Below are positions 43,573 through 52,975 of a stretch of 64,000 bases of DNA, piece by piece. Each line of letters starts with the position of its first letter. Position 1 is the stretch's first letter. Source of the stretch: JAIWNK01 sp964453115 (lineage in GTDB: Bacteria > Chloroflexota > Anaerolineae > Anaerolineales > Anaerolineaceae); contig CAYVRT010000002.1 in assembly GCA_964453115.1 (NCBI GenBank), positions 1 through 64,000 of the forward strand. The letters run 5' to 3'. The notes beneath the pieces are model-generated. The model saw only the letters and a program-made list of their open reading frames with translations. It was not told the DNA's origin and did no database searches. Made by a program: the position numbers and the translations under genes.

Positions 43573-43968
43573 TTAACGACTTTTCTTTTTGTTGCGAATA
43601 GCAACGGGAGGCACATCCAACGGGCCATATCGCTTAGGGCCAAATAAGCCATATAGCATAAAAGAAATGAACTGCATGAACGCAAAGAACAAAAACGCCA
43701 AAACAAGCGTTAGTAACGCCTTAATAAACAACAATGGGTCTTGCCCTAATTTACCCAGCCATTCAATACCCTCCGTATTATACATCCCAGAAGGAATTTT
43801 ATACCATCCATTTGTCCTGTTCAATTGAAGCAGTAACAACGACCCAAAATACCCCAAAATAGGAGCCAACAGGAAAAAGATCAGCCCAATCCCACGCCAA
43901 ATGGCATGTGGCTCATCCTGCTTTTTAGGCGGTTGAGCATGTCGCAAAGAAGAAGCATGTTTACCCAT
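43573..43968 (-). CDS. Small membrane protein of unknown function inside the molybdenum operon
   Basis: The start is the ATG at 43968 (GGAGG 6 bases upstream); an ATG at 43980 is less well placed. The product is 131 residues. A polar, basic N-terminus is followed by a membrane helix (GLIFFLLAPILGYFGSLLLL), a short outside loop with WYKIPSGMYNTEGIEWLG, and a second helix pair (FIKALLTLVLAFLFFAFMQF). The end is KRYGPLDVPPVAIRNKKKSR, strongly basic. I do not recognise the family. It lies between the FAD/FeS subunit and the large subunit gene of one hydroxylase with gaps of 24-25 bases, so it could anchor the enzyme at the membrane, or be an unrelated passenger. Confidence 0.7.
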   Translation of the reverse strand: MGKHASSLRHAQPPKKQDEPHAIWRGIGLIFFLLAPILGYFGSLLLLQLNRTNGWYKIPSGMYNTEGIEWLGKLGQDPLLFIKALLTLVLAFLFFAFMQFISFMLYGLFGPKRYGPLDVPPVAIRNKKKSR

Positions 43969-43993
43969 CAGAACCTCCATCAACACCAATTTT

Positions 43994-45436
43994 TTATTCT
44001 CGACCAGACCGGGCTGCTTTTTCCACAGCCTCAATAACCTTGTAGTATCCAGTGCAACGACACAGATTACCAGCTAAAGCCTGCCGGATATCCTCTACCC
44101 CAGGATCGGAACGTTCTTGCAACAATTTGGCCGAAGCCATAATTAGTCCAGGTGTACAATACCCACACTGCACAGCACCTGCTTCAATAAACCCTTGCTG
44201 AACGGGATGTAATTCACTCTCATCTGCCAGACCCTCAATTGTAACAATCTCAGCACCATGAGCGCAAGGGGCTGGAACCAAACAACTCATCACAGCCATG
44301 CCATCTAAAAATACAGTACATGCGCCACATTCGCCTTCTGCACATCCTTCTTTCGAGCCAATCAAACCCGCATCTTCTCGCAACAATCGAAGTAAAGATT
44401 TTTCCTGCCCATGTTCAAAGCGATAGAGTTTACCATTAATCATTGTTTGAATCGGATCCCCTGTCCTCCAGGCTTTAACCAAGCGCTGATGATTGGCAGT
44501 TTCAGGAACCGCCAACAAAATTGGCGCCTCAGGAAAACCGTCTTGCTCTTGCCCACCATCAATTGCTGCCAAAGCACGTCGCGTCAGAACACCGCTCATC
44601 CGCACTCGATAGGCCGCTGAACTTCGAATATCGCTAATTGGACGAACAGCTTTTTTGACCAGCTCTGCCGTCCGACCTATCACATTCTCGTCCAACGCTT
44701 GTCCGACAAGAAACTCTTCAGCCTCTTTGGCATGAAGGATAATCGGAGATACAGCCCCCAATGTAATCGCAGCTCGCTCAATAATTTTTCCCTTGATTGG
44801 CATATCCAGGGATGCCCGTCCAGCAAATGACAATAAAACCGTAATATTTACCACCGAAATCGCCTGCGCTCGTCTCAACGCAAATTTAATAAAGACGCCA
44901 CGCTGATTTGGTTGCATCGCAGGGAAACTCAAATCCACAACCATTTCATCGGGCTGAAGCACAGTCCGGCGCACCCCTTGATAAAAATCTGCCAATGACA
45001 ATTTTCGATCACCGTTCACCGAACGTAAGTGAATAACTGCTCCTAACGCCATTAAAGGTGAAATTGTATCATTTGCTGGTGATGCAGTGACCAGATTTCC
45101 AACCACAGTACCTCGATTGCGAATTTGGGGCGACCCCACCTCCCATGCTGCCCGCACCAATGGATAAGCATAAGATCGAAGCAACTTGGATGAAACGCAA
45201 TCATTATGTGTCACCAATGGGCCAAGATGGATCCATCCATCTTCATCCATCGAGATAAAATCCAGCCCAGCAATTCCAGTAATATCAACCAATCTATCCA
45301 CTTCAGGACGTTGCCCACGTTCCAGTTCCAACATTAAATCTGTCGCTCCTGCAACAATTCGGGCCTTTCCCCGATGGTCAGCAAGTTCATATAAGGCTTC
45401 TTCAATCTCTTTTGCTTGCAGGTATGTTCTCCACAT
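43994..45436 (-). CDS. Fused FAD-binding and [2Fe-2S] subunit of a molybdenum hydroxylase
   Basis: The product is 480 residues. The N-terminal 290 residues are a CoxM-type FAD domain (ARIVAGATDLMLELERGQ, VGSPQIRNRGTVVGNLVTAS). The C-terminal 160 are a CoxS-type iron-sulfur domain with GCAEGECGACTVFLDG, then QCGYCTPGLIM and LCRCTGYYKVIEAV, giving all eight cluster Cys. It passes electrons from the molybdenum centre of the 737-residue subunit to an acceptor. The order FAD then FeS in one chain is a known variant. Confidence 0.92.
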   Translation of the reverse strand: MWRTYLQAKEIEEALYELADHRGKARIVAGATDLMLELERGQRPEVDRLVDITGIAGLDFISMDEDGWIHLGPLVTHNDCVSSKLLRSYAYPLVRAAWEVGSPQIRNRGTVVGNLVTASPANDTISPLMALGAVIHLRSVNGDRKLSLADFYQGVRRTVLQPDEMVVDLSFPAMQPNQRGVFIKFALRRAQAISVVNITVLLSFAGRASLDMPIKGKIIERAAITLGAVSPIILHAKEAEEFLVGQALDENVIGRTAELVKKAVRPISDIRSSAAYRVRMSGVLTRRALAAIDGGQEQDGFPEAPILLAVPETANHQRLVKAWRTGDPIQTMINGKLYRFEHGQEKSLLRLLREDAGLIGSKEGCAEGECGACTVFLDGMAVMSCLVPAPCAHGAEIVTIEGLADESELHPVQQGFIEAGAVQCGYCTPGLIMASAKLLQERSDPGVEDIRQALAGNLCRCTGYYKVIEAVEKAARSGRE

Positions 45437-45446
45437 ATATGCTCTC

Positions 45447-46232
45447 CTATGCCTTCATTTGCTTCCCGTTACCACAATTTCGCACCATCATCACTTCTGC
45501 CAGAATACTGACGGCAATTTCCTCGGGCGTTTCAGCTTCCAGCTCCAAACCAATTGGCGAGTAGATTGTTTCCAAATCCTCCTCAGCAACTCCAGCCCGC
45601 AACAATGCCGCTCGTGTAACAGCCCAACGACGACGCGAGCCAATAATTCCAATGTAGGCAGGTTTCGCTGCCAATAGCGCTGGTATTCCTTCAACATCCA
45701 CTGTTGATCCACGCGTTGTTAAAATCAAATAGCTACCAGGGCCAATTTGTAAATGCTTCGGCAACTCAGCCATCGGAACTGGATAGAACGCATCTGCATC
45801 AGGATGCTCATCAGCAGTACAAAACTCAGCCCGATCATCCGAAACAGCAACGCGGAATCCTAACCAATGCGCCAAATGCACAACTGCCTTTCCAACATGT
45901 CCAGCACCAATAACAACAATCATCGGCGCAGGAAAAATGGGTTCCACAAAAACTTCAACTGTCCCACCACAAACTCCCGGATCTCCATCATCCGGCGAAA
46001 TCATACTATATCGCAGCAAATGCGCTTTCCCATTCTTCAACGCAACCAATGCTTCCTGCAACACACGTTGCTCAACCTCCCCCCCACCCACACTACCAAT
46101 CTTTCGCCCATCCCGATAAACCAGCATCTTGCTCCCGGCATGGCGCGGTGTTGATCCCTGACTATTGACAATCGTACACAGCACCCCCCATTCATTATTT
46201 TTTTCCATCTCAGCCAACGCCCGATAAATCAT
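45447..46232 (-). CDS. xdhC: XdhC-family molybdenum cofactor insertion/sulfuration protein
   Basis: The product is 261 residues. The N-terminal XdhC/CoxI domain has VCTIVNSQGSTPRHAGSKML and GSVGGGEVEQRV; the C-terminal Rossmann domain has VIGAGHVGKAVVHLA and LTTRGSTVDVEGIPALL. XdhC binds the molybdenum cofactor, protects it during sulfuration and hands it to the hydroxylase apoenzyme. It lies 10 bases upstream of the FAD/FeS subunit gene and 1 base after the pyrophosphatase gene. Confidence 0.92.
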   Translation of the reverse strand: MIYRALAEMEKNNEWGVLCTIVNSQGSTPRHAGSKMLVYRDGRKIGSVGGGEVEQRVLQEALVALKNGKAHLLRYSMISPDDGDPGVCGGTVEVFVEPIFPAPMIVVIGAGHVGKAVVHLAHWLGFRVAVSDDRAEFCTADEHPDADAFYPVPMAELPKHLQIGPGSYLILTTRGSTVDVEGIPALLAAKPAYIGIIGSRRRWAVTRAALLRAGVAEEDLETIYSPIGLELEAETPEEIAVSILAEVMMVRNCGNGKQMKA

Positions 46233-46233
46233 T

Positions 46234-47574
46234 TCACCGCTCCAACAACCCTAAAACCACTGGTAACAATTGCTTCTTGCGGCTCACAACACCAGATGCC
46301 AAACGCGTTCCATCCGGCTGTGGCGGATAAGGTAAATCATCCAAAATCGGTGGAGCATTCACTGTTAGCAAGCGGCTCATGCCCCGTACTACATCCGTCA
46401 CCATTAACATCGCAAAATCGAGGCCTTTGCTCTCGCGCAAGCTCTCTAAAGCAGCCTGAAGTTTATCCAAATGCTCGCTCAACTCATACAAATCACTCAC
46501 CTCAGCCTGCGCCACAGCAAACTGATATGGATCAGCTCGATAAATTTTCATATCCGTCGAAACAACCTCTTTCGGCGAACGCGCCCCCAGGCCAGCGCCA
46601 GCTTGAAGCACCTTCTGTCCAAACGATTGAATTGTCTCGTCCTTCAAAACGCTTCCACCCACAAACGCCCAGCGCGCCAACCGCTCAGCTGCTTCTCGAT
46701 CCCGTTCTGTTGTCGTTGGAGACGTTAAAATTAAAGTGTCTGATAACAATCCCGCTAGCATCATTCCACTCAATGCTGGCGGAGCACTAAGGCCAGCCGA
46801 TTCAATGCGCTCCGAAACCAAAGTACTGGTACTGCCAACAATATCCACAGTAAATTTGATTGGCACATGCGTTGAGGGGTTGCCAAGACGGTGATGATCC
46901 AAAATCTCTAACAAATCCGCCTCATCCAGTGAAGCAACTGCTTGCTGTGCCTCATTATGATCCACAAGCACCAAACGCAGGCGGGGCGGGTTCAGCAAAT
47001 CGCGTTGCCGGCAAATCCCCAAATAGCGACCATTCTCGTCCAGTACCCAAAACTCATCTCCTTCCTCACGCAACAATCGGTTCAACACATCCCGAATTCG
47101 AGTATTGGCTTGAAATTTGGGCACCTTGGTCGTGGTTGCTTGTAAAGCGGGCAATTCCAACAAATCTGCAATTCGCATTTCCCGCTGTCGGGGGGTTGGG
47201 CCCAGCAAATGTGTCAAATATTCAAACAAACTGCGCCCTGTAATCAGCCCATAAGGTGTTCCATCTGCATTGACTACCGGACAAACTCCACCTGTCCGTC
47301 CTGCAATTCCCCAGGCCTCACGCAATGGACGATCCGGCAGAATCGTGTTTAATCGTCGCATTACCGATTCAAATTTTGGCGAAGCATCCGTCAACAGCAT
47401 CGGAGCATCCAGTCCCACGTAACGCAATACCCAACTTGTTTGGGCGTTTAATGCCCCAGCGCGCGCCGCAACCGTATCCATACCATCGCGCTCTCGCAAG
47501 CACCAAGCATACCCCATCGCAGCAGCAACAGAGTCTGTATCTGGATTAACATGCCCCACCACATAGACCGGCAT
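46234..47574 (-). CDS. CBS-domain family II (Mn-dependent) inorganic pyrophosphatase
   Basis: The product is 446 residues. The DHH-type metal site is VGHVNPDTDS (His8, Asp12, Asp14), with LVDHNE and DHHRLGNPST further on and the substrate motif SRKKQ near the C-terminus, typical of family II pyrophosphatases. A pair of CBS domains (about 70-190) is inserted; in this subfamily they bind adenine nucleotides and tune activity. It hydrolyses diphosphate. Both MocA domains and CofC in this operon release diphosphate, so the gene fits as a pull on these reactions; this link is inference. Confidence 0.88.
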   Translation of the reverse strand: MPVYVVGHVNPDTDSVAAAMGYAWCLRERDGMDTVAARAGALNAQTSWVLRYVGLDAPMLLTDASPKFESVMRRLNTILPDRPLREAWGIAGRTGGVCPVVNADGTPYGLITGRSLFEYLTHLLGPTPRQREMRIADLLELPALQATTTKVPKFQANTRIRDVLNRLLREEGDEFWVLDENGRYLGICRQRDLLNPPRLRLVLVDHNEAQQAVASLDEADLLEILDHHRLGNPSTHVPIKFTVDIVGSTSTLVSERIESAGLSAPPALSGMMLAGLLSDTLILTSPTTTERDREAAERLARWAFVGGSVLKDETIQSFGQKVLQAGAGLGARSPKEVVSTDMKIYRADPYQFAVAQAEVSDLYELSEHLDKLQAALESLRESKGLDFAMLMVTDVVRGMSRLLTVNAPPILDDLPYPPQPDGTRLASGVVSRKKQLLPVVLGLLER

Positions 47575-47578
47575 TGTT

Positions 47579-50563
47579 TTATCTCCCCTCCGAGCGCAAA
47601 GCTCGCCACAACCGCTCCGGCGTCACCGGGTTTTCATCCACCTGCGCACCGCAAGCATCTAAGACAGCATTACCCACCGCAGGAGCTACACCATCCAATG
47701 GAATTTCTGCTACGGCTTTAACCCCAAATGGATGAGAAGGCTCAAAGGTTTCAACAAAAACCGTATCGAGCACAGGCATTTCTGGAGAGCGGAAGATATG
47801 ATAATCCACAAAATCGCGCTCTCGGGCAACTCCATTTTCATCATACCGCATCTCTTCACAGACAGCATAGCCCAAAGCCTGTGTCATTCCACCTTCAATT
47901 TGTCCAGAAGCAGTCACCGGGTTAACAATCATACCAGAATCTACTGCCATAACCAACCGATCCACAGTGACCTGCCCGGTTTCAATATCTACTGTCACCT
48001 CAGCAAATTGCGCCGCAAAAGGTGGCGGAGAAACCGGCGAATAAAAAGAAGCCACTCCCATAATCTGTTCCTGATCGTTATGATGCAGTGCGTCCAACGC
48101 AATTTCAGCCAACGAAACGCTATTTCCATTCGGTGCAATTGCCCTGCGATTTTGCAAGCAAATTTGATTTGCCTCAATCGCCTCCTCATCCTTGTTCAAG
48201 AGACGCGCAGCCCGCAACCGAATCCGCTCCGCTACCTGCTGTGCTGCCTTCACCACGGCCGCGCCGGAAATGTAGGTCGTACTGGAAGCATAGGCCCCCT
48301 TATCAAATGGCGTCATATCTGTATCAGAGGAGAAGGCAATAATATCCTCTAATGGACACCCCAAAACCTCTGCTGCCATTTGCGCCAAAACCGTATCCGA
48401 CCCAGTTCCCAAATCAGTTGCGCCGACCAGCAAATTAAACGAACCATCATCATTCATCTTGATACTGGCACCGCCCATATCCAAATACGGAATGGCCGTC
48501 CCCTGCATGACCATTGCTACGCCAATGCCACGCCGCAAATGCGGTTTTCCTGGCACATGGTGCCATTCAGCTTTGCCATATTTATCGTCCCAGCCAATCA
48601 GCGCTCGTCCCTGTCGCACGCATTCTTCCAGTCCAACAGTTTCAATCGTCTCAGGGCGCGGCTCTCGTCCCTCGCTCCATGCCGTGCTAAAAGGATGCAA
48701 TTCACCGGGGCGAATAGCATTCTTCAATCGAAACTCTATTGGATCAAATCCCAAATCGCGCGCAATTTTCTCCATATGTCGTTCCACCGCCCAAAAACCC
48801 TGCGGCACACCATATCCACGATAAGCGCCCGACGGCGGATGATTGGTATATACAACATCGGCATAAAAACGAATATTGGGCGACTTGCGATAAACACCAT
48901 CTCCCACATATAAAGCCATAGATTTATGGCCGGTATTGCCAGTCACCGTCAAAGCATGACATCCATATGCCCCCGTATCACTTAGTACATACATAGCATT
49001 GGCTGTAATGGTACCATCTTTCTTAACACCGGTCTTCATGCGTAAACGCATTGGATGCCGGGAGCGCGAGGAGACAAATTCCTCTTCACGCGTATAAACA
49101 AAACGCACCGGACGCCCCGTTGCGATCGTCAAATGCGCCGCAACATCTTCAATCAGGACCTCTTGTTTTCCACCAAACCCACCACCAATGCGTGGCTTGA
49201 TCACACGAATGCGCTTTACGGGCAGCCCCAACACCGGCGCAAGCATTCTGCGCACATGAAATGGTACTTGCGTGCTGGTACGAATCACAAGGCGGTCATC
49301 CTCATCCCAATATGTCACCACTACATGAGGCTCAATATGGGCCTGTTGAACTTTTGGAACCACATATTCCGCCTCATAAATGCGGTCCGCCTCAGAAAAT
49401 CCTGTTTCCACATCGCCAATATCAATCCGTATCTCCGCTGCCAGGTTTCGAACCGGATTAGAATCGGCAAAATTAACATACTCCGGTTCATCATGCAAAA
49501 TGGGCGCGTTTGGCAGCATGGACTGCCTGGCATCTAAAATTGCCGGCAAGGGTTCATAGACCACATCAATCAATTTCAGCGCCTTCTCAGCAATTTCTTC
49601 CGTCTCTGCTGCAACAAACGCCACTCGATCTCCAACAAACCGCACTTTGCGATCAAGCGAGAATGTATCCAGAGGGCCCGGAATCGGATCCGACTGCCCG
49701 GCAGTCGAATATACCACGCGCGGCAAGTCTTGCCATGTCAAAACAGCCGCCACGCCCGGTAACGCTTTTGCCCGTGTTGTATCAATCTTTTGAATCAAGG
49801 CATGCGCAACTGGACTATACAACACCCTGGCAACCAACATGCCGCGCATTTCCACATCTGCCGCAAAAGCTGGTTTTCCTTGCACCAGTTTTAGTGCATC
49901 CACCTTAACTTCAGGACGCCCAACTGTCGCATGCAGTTTTCTTTGACTTGAAACCACAATATGCGGCAGCACCCGGGTTTGTACCGGACCATCCGCTATA
50001 TCGCCAGTTCCAGTCGGTTCCCCTGTGAATGGCAGTGCATCCGGCCTGGAGCCAGCCCACAAATCCTGCACCACTTCACCACGCAACACCGCCGCAGCTC
50101 GCATCACCGCCTCAACCGGTTTCACATACCCTGTGCAACGGCACAAAATTCCGGATAGCGCATCACGAACTTCAATTTCTGTTGGACGCTCATTTTTCTC
50201 CAACAAACTAAGTGCTGCCATCACCATTGCTGGTGTACAATACCCACACTGAATTGCGCCAGTCTCAACAAAGGCCTGTTGAATAACGCTCAATCCCAGG
50301 CTCTTGCGCCAGCCATGTTGTGGATGCTCGCCTTCCGCTTCCACAGTTCGTAATGCGTGACCATCTACTTGCGCAGCCAGCATAGAGCATGTATTGACCA
50401 ATTCACCATCCAACAAAATAGCGCACGCCCCACACTCTCCATGTTGACATCCACCTGACTTGACGCTTAGCAACCCTTCGCGTCGCAAAACTTGCAACAA
50501 AGTCTCGGATGGCGAAACCGACAATTCCTTCTCAATCCCATTTAACCCAAACCGAATGATCAT
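47579..50563 (-). CDS. Fused [2Fe-2S] and molybdopterin-binding hydroxylase subunit
   Basis: The start is the ATG at 50563 (GGAG 8 bases upstream), overlapping the FAD gene by 4. The product is 994 residues. The N-terminal 165 residues carry both FeS sites (GGCQHGECGACAILLDG, QCGYCTPAMVM, LCRCTGYVKP). After a linker the molybdenum part follows, with PRIGGGFGGKQEV, GAYRGYGVPQGFWA, GATDLGTGSDTVLAQM and catalytic Glu in FGVKAVAEIPLDG. The chain lacks the FAD module, which is the separate gene upstream, so this is a second, differently split hydroxylase compared with the one at 41335-45436. Substrate unknown. Confidence 0.92.
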   Translation of the reverse strand: MIIRFGLNGIEKELSVSPSETLLQVLRREGLLSVKSGGCQHGECGACAILLDGELVNTCSMLAAQVDGHALRTVEAEGEHPQHGWRKSLGLSVIQQAFVETGAIQCGYCTPAMVMAALSLLEKNERPTEIEVRDALSGILCRCTGYVKPVEAVMRAAAVLRGEVVQDLWAGSRPDALPFTGEPTGTGDIADGPVQTRVLPHIVVSSQRKLHATVGRPEVKVDALKLVQGKPAFAADVEMRGMLVARVLYSPVAHALIQKIDTTRAKALPGVAAVLTWQDLPRVVYSTAGQSDPIPGPLDTFSLDRKVRFVGDRVAFVAAETEEIAEKALKLIDVVYEPLPAILDARQSMLPNAPILHDEPEYVNFADSNPVRNLAAEIRIDIGDVETGFSEADRIYEAEYVVPKVQQAHIEPHVVVTYWDEDDRLVIRTSTQVPFHVRRMLAPVLGLPVKRIRVIKPRIGGGFGGKQEVLIEDVAAHLTIATGRPVRFVYTREEEFVSSRSRHPMRLRMKTGVKKDGTITANAMYVLSDTGAYGCHALTVTGNTGHKSMALYVGDGVYRKSPNIRFYADVVYTNHPPSGAYRGYGVPQGFWAVERHMEKIARDLGFDPIEFRLKNAIRPGELHPFSTAWSEGREPRPETIETVGLEECVRQGRALIGWDDKYGKAEWHHVPGKPHLRRGIGVAMVMQGTAIPYLDMGGASIKMNDDGSFNLLVGATDLGTGSDTVLAQMAAEVLGCPLEDIIAFSSDTDMTPFDKGAYASSTTYISGAAVVKAAQQVAERIRLRAARLLNKDEEAIEANQICLQNRRAIAPNGNSVSLAEIALDALHHNDQEQIMGVASFYSPVSPPPFAAQFAEVTVDIETGQVTVDRLVMAVDSGMIVNPVTASGQIEGGMTQALGYAVCEEMRYDENGVARERDFVDYHIFRSPEMPVLDTVFVETFEPSHPFGVKAVAEIPLDGVAPAVGNAVLDACGAQVDENPVTPERLWRALRSEGR

Positions 50564-51324
50564 GATCCACACTCCTGCACCCGCTGCACCAGTCTGTTTG
50601 CCAGCACACCAGCAACTTCTTGACGATATTCAGCACTGGCCCATGCGTCAGACCATCCAGTACAGGCATCTTGTGCTGCCATTGCCAAACCAGCCGAAAC
50701 AATACCATCTGCCACAAGCACCGGATTCTTTCCCCAGCCGCCGGCCGTCAATCGCACCCGTCCAGAGGGCCAACCAGCAGCCGCAAGACAAACGATTGCC
50801 TGATCCATCGGCGAGCGTGCCACTACTTCAACAGCCACCTGTAATTTGAGTGGAATTCGGATCGAATGAATCAATATGCCTTCTTTCCAATCCTGCCGCA
50901 AAGGTAGCCAATCTCCCAACCGCACTTCTTTTTCACCCGGCAGCCACACCAAACGAGCATCCATTGCAAGCAACAGCGTTGCCAGCACAGAGCGGCCGCC
51001 AGAACATACCAATACTCCAGCCAAAGTTGCCACATTACGGACATTCAGTGGCTTTTCGCGCAAAATTACCTCGCGCAAGACGAGTGGAGTATCTTCACAT
51101 TCAAACAGCTTTTGCAATGACGTGCCAGCTCCCACCACCAGCACATCTCCCTCACGCCGTACAAAGTTCAGTTCCAGGCTTTGCAAATCCACCACCTCAC
51201 AAGCATCCGGGTGGTAAAGGCTCAAGCTGGTCCCACCAGCCAGTGGACAGCTTTTTACGCCTGAACGCTGCAACAAAGTTAATGCCTCATCAATGGTCTT
51301 TGGACGATGGTAAGCCGCAATCAT
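50560..51324 (-). CDS. FAD-binding subunit of the second molybdenum hydroxylase
   Basis: The start is the ATG at 51324, 6 bases after AAGGAG. The product is 254 residues. The CoxM-type FAD fold shows CPLAGGTSLSLYHPDACEVV, VGAGTSLQKLFECEDTPLV and PLNVRNVATLAGVLVCSGG. It pairs with the 994-residue subunit encoded next, with which it overlaps by 4 bases. Its FAD may hand electrons to NAD, quinone or, given the neighbourhood, an F420-linked protein; nothing in the sequence decides. Confidence 0.85.
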   Translation of the reverse strand: MIAAYHRPKTIDEALTLLQRSGVKSCPLAGGTSLSLYHPDACEVVDLQSLELNFVRREGDVLVVGAGTSLQKLFECEDTPLVLREVILREKPLNVRNVATLAGVLVCSGGRSVLATLLLAMDARLVWLPGEKEVRLGDWLPLRQDWKEGILIHSIRIPLKLQVAVEVVARSPMDQAIVCLAAAGWPSGRVRLTAGGWGKNPVLVADGIVSAGLAMAAQDACTGWSDAWASAEYRQEVAGVLANRLVQRVQECGS

Positions 51325-51338
51325 CGCAATCTCCTTGC

Positions 51339-52337
51339 TCACATCTGTGCGAATGTATCAACCAATAATTTTACATCACCGCCAACAGGATAAAGAATCG
51401 GGCAAGTACAGCCGTTAGCAATATATTCCTTAACCTTGCTGCGCGCCTCATCCGGCGTACCAGAGGCCGTAATGCGCAAAATCAAGTCTTCTGGAACAAG
51501 GTGTTTTGCCTTCTGAATCTGTTCATGTGTTGCCGGCCAGCCCAAAATAGACTGAATTTCTGCTACCACATCCATAGAAACGCCAGATGCCTTTGCAATG
51601 TGCGGTTGTTGTGCGAGATATTGTGTCAAGAGTTCACGTGTCGTATCAATCGCTCGATCATGATCCAAATCCACCGAACAAACCACCAGTTGCGGACGGT
51701 CAATATCATCCAAAGTTCGACCGCTCTTGCGCGCTCCCTTTTCCAGTAGTTCAAGTGCCTTGTGATTATATTCCGGCGGCACACAATAATTCATCACTGC
51801 CCCATCTGCAATTTCACCAGTCAATTCCATCATCTGATCCCCAGTCGCCCCAATATAAATCGGTACGTTTCGAGGCTCTCGCCGACCATGCACCACATCC
51901 AATTCAATTTCATGAACATGCACAAACTCACCATCAAACGAAACGCGCTCCAGATTCAGCAATCGTCGCATTACTGTCACTGTCTCGCGCATCGCCAGCA
52001 ATGGCTTCTTGCGGTCAATGCCTACATTCCGCGCTAACGGATCCCACCAGGCGCCAATTCCGCAAATAATGCGGTTGGGTGCCAAATCATCAAGCGTCAG
52101 ATAAGTTGCCGCCAATAAACCAATGTTACGTGTCCAGTTATTGATAACACCCGACCCAACCTTCAGCCTTTCAGTCACTGCGGCATAGGCAGCCATTGGC
52201 ACAATTGCATCCCGCACCAAGCGACTTTCAGCCTGCCATACAGCCTCAAATCCGCGCTGCTCAGCATACTGAACATATTTCAACCCATCACGCAGGTCAT
52301 GCGAATCCTGCAAATACAAAGCCATTCGTTCAAACAT
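51339..52337 (-). CDS. LLM-class F420-dependent oxidoreductase (Mer-like)
   Basis: The product is 332 residues; GGAGG precedes the ATG. The bacterial-luciferase-like barrel is seen in GLKYVQYAEQRGFEAVWQAE, LKVGSGVINNWTRNIGLLA, IICGIGAWWDPLARNVGI and VPIYIGATGDQMMELTGEIA. This pattern is close to methylenetetrahydromethanopterin reductase-like F420 enzymes. It sits 14 bases upstream of the FAD-subunit gene and 23 after cofC, physically linking the cofactor genes with the hydroxylase genes. Substrate unknown. FMN use instead of F420 is possible in the superfamily, but the cof genes argue for F420. Confidence 0.85.
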   Translation of the reverse strand: MFERMALYLQDSHDLRDGLKYVQYAEQRGFEAVWQAESRLVRDAIVPMAAYAAVTERLKVGSGVINNWTRNIGLLAATYLTLDDLAPNRIICGIGAWWDPLARNVGIDRKKPLLAMRETVTVMRRLLNLERVSFDGEFVHVHEIELDVVHGRREPRNVPIYIGATGDQMMELTGEIADGAVMNYCVPPEYNHKALELLEKGARKSGRTLDDIDRPQLVVCSVDLDHDRAIDTTRELLTQYLAQQPHIAKASGVSMDVVAEIQSILGWPATHEQIQKAKHLVPEDLILRITASGTPDEARSKVKEYIANGCTCPILYPVGGDVKLLVDTFAQM

Positions 52338-52360
52338 GTTGCCTCCTTCAAACCAGTGTA

Positions 52361-52975
52361 TTAAGGATCAATCTGAACCGACTGAATTTGTCGCAACAGC
52401 TCCAAATCCTCCGGAAGGTCAAGGTCCAGAGCAAGGGAAGTCAACTTGCAAATTTGCACATCTGCGCCTCGTTGCTTCGCCTGATCAATATGTCGCTGAA
52501 ACGAGCCCGGCCCATAGCTATATTGTAGCAAACCTGGTGGGTGAATGTACAGTGCATTTGTTCCATTCATTCGACGATCCGGCGCAATCACCATTGCCGG
52601 CGCTCCTCCTGCCATACGAATCACCTCCTGTACATCCCGAACTGTAATTAAAGGCAAATCCGCTGGCAGGATCAAAATCTCCTGTACTGCATATTTCTGT
52701 GCCACAATCGTCGCCCGCTCCAGTGCCAGGTTTAAACCTGGCTTTCCATCCTCTTGCAATGTTCGCACGCCATATTCGCGCGCCATTGCCAAAGCTGCTG
52801 TATCTCGGCTTACCACCAAGACCTCATCCACTTCCGGCACGGCTGAAAGTGTCAGCAAAACATTGCTTAGCATTGTTGAATTCAGCAACGCCCGTTCATC
52901 TTCAGACAATACACCAGCCAGGCGCGACTTTCCGCGCCTTAATGGCTTAACAGGAATAATTGCCCAAAGACTCAT
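52361..52975 (-). CDS. cofC: 2-phospholactate (or PEP) guanylyltransferase
   Basis: The start is the ATG at 52975 in an ATGA overlap with cofD. The product is 204 residues. The signature IIPVKPLRRGKSRLAGVL, EVLVVSRDTAALAMA, LILPADLPLIT and APDRRMNGTNAL is that of CofC/FbiD. It activates 2-phospholactate or phosphoenolpyruvate with GTP and releases diphosphate; the product is used at once by CofD. Which acid is used cannot be told from the sequence. Confidence 0.92.
   Translation of the reverse strand: MSLWAIIPVKPLRRGKSRLAGVLSEDERALLNSTMLSNVLLTLSAVPEVDEVLVVSRDTAALAMAREYGVRTLQEDGKPGLNLALERATIVAQKYAVQEILILPADLPLITVRDVQEVIRMAGGAPAMVIAPDRRMNGTNALYIHPPGLLQYSYGPGSFQRHIDQAKQRGADVQICKLTSLALDLDLPEDLELLRQIQSVQIDP

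Noticed and set aside
41335..50563. Search for in-frame TGA (selenocysteine) in the hydroxylase genes
   Set aside because: Both large-subunit frames are complete without internal TGA; selenium in this family is a non-protein ligand in any case.
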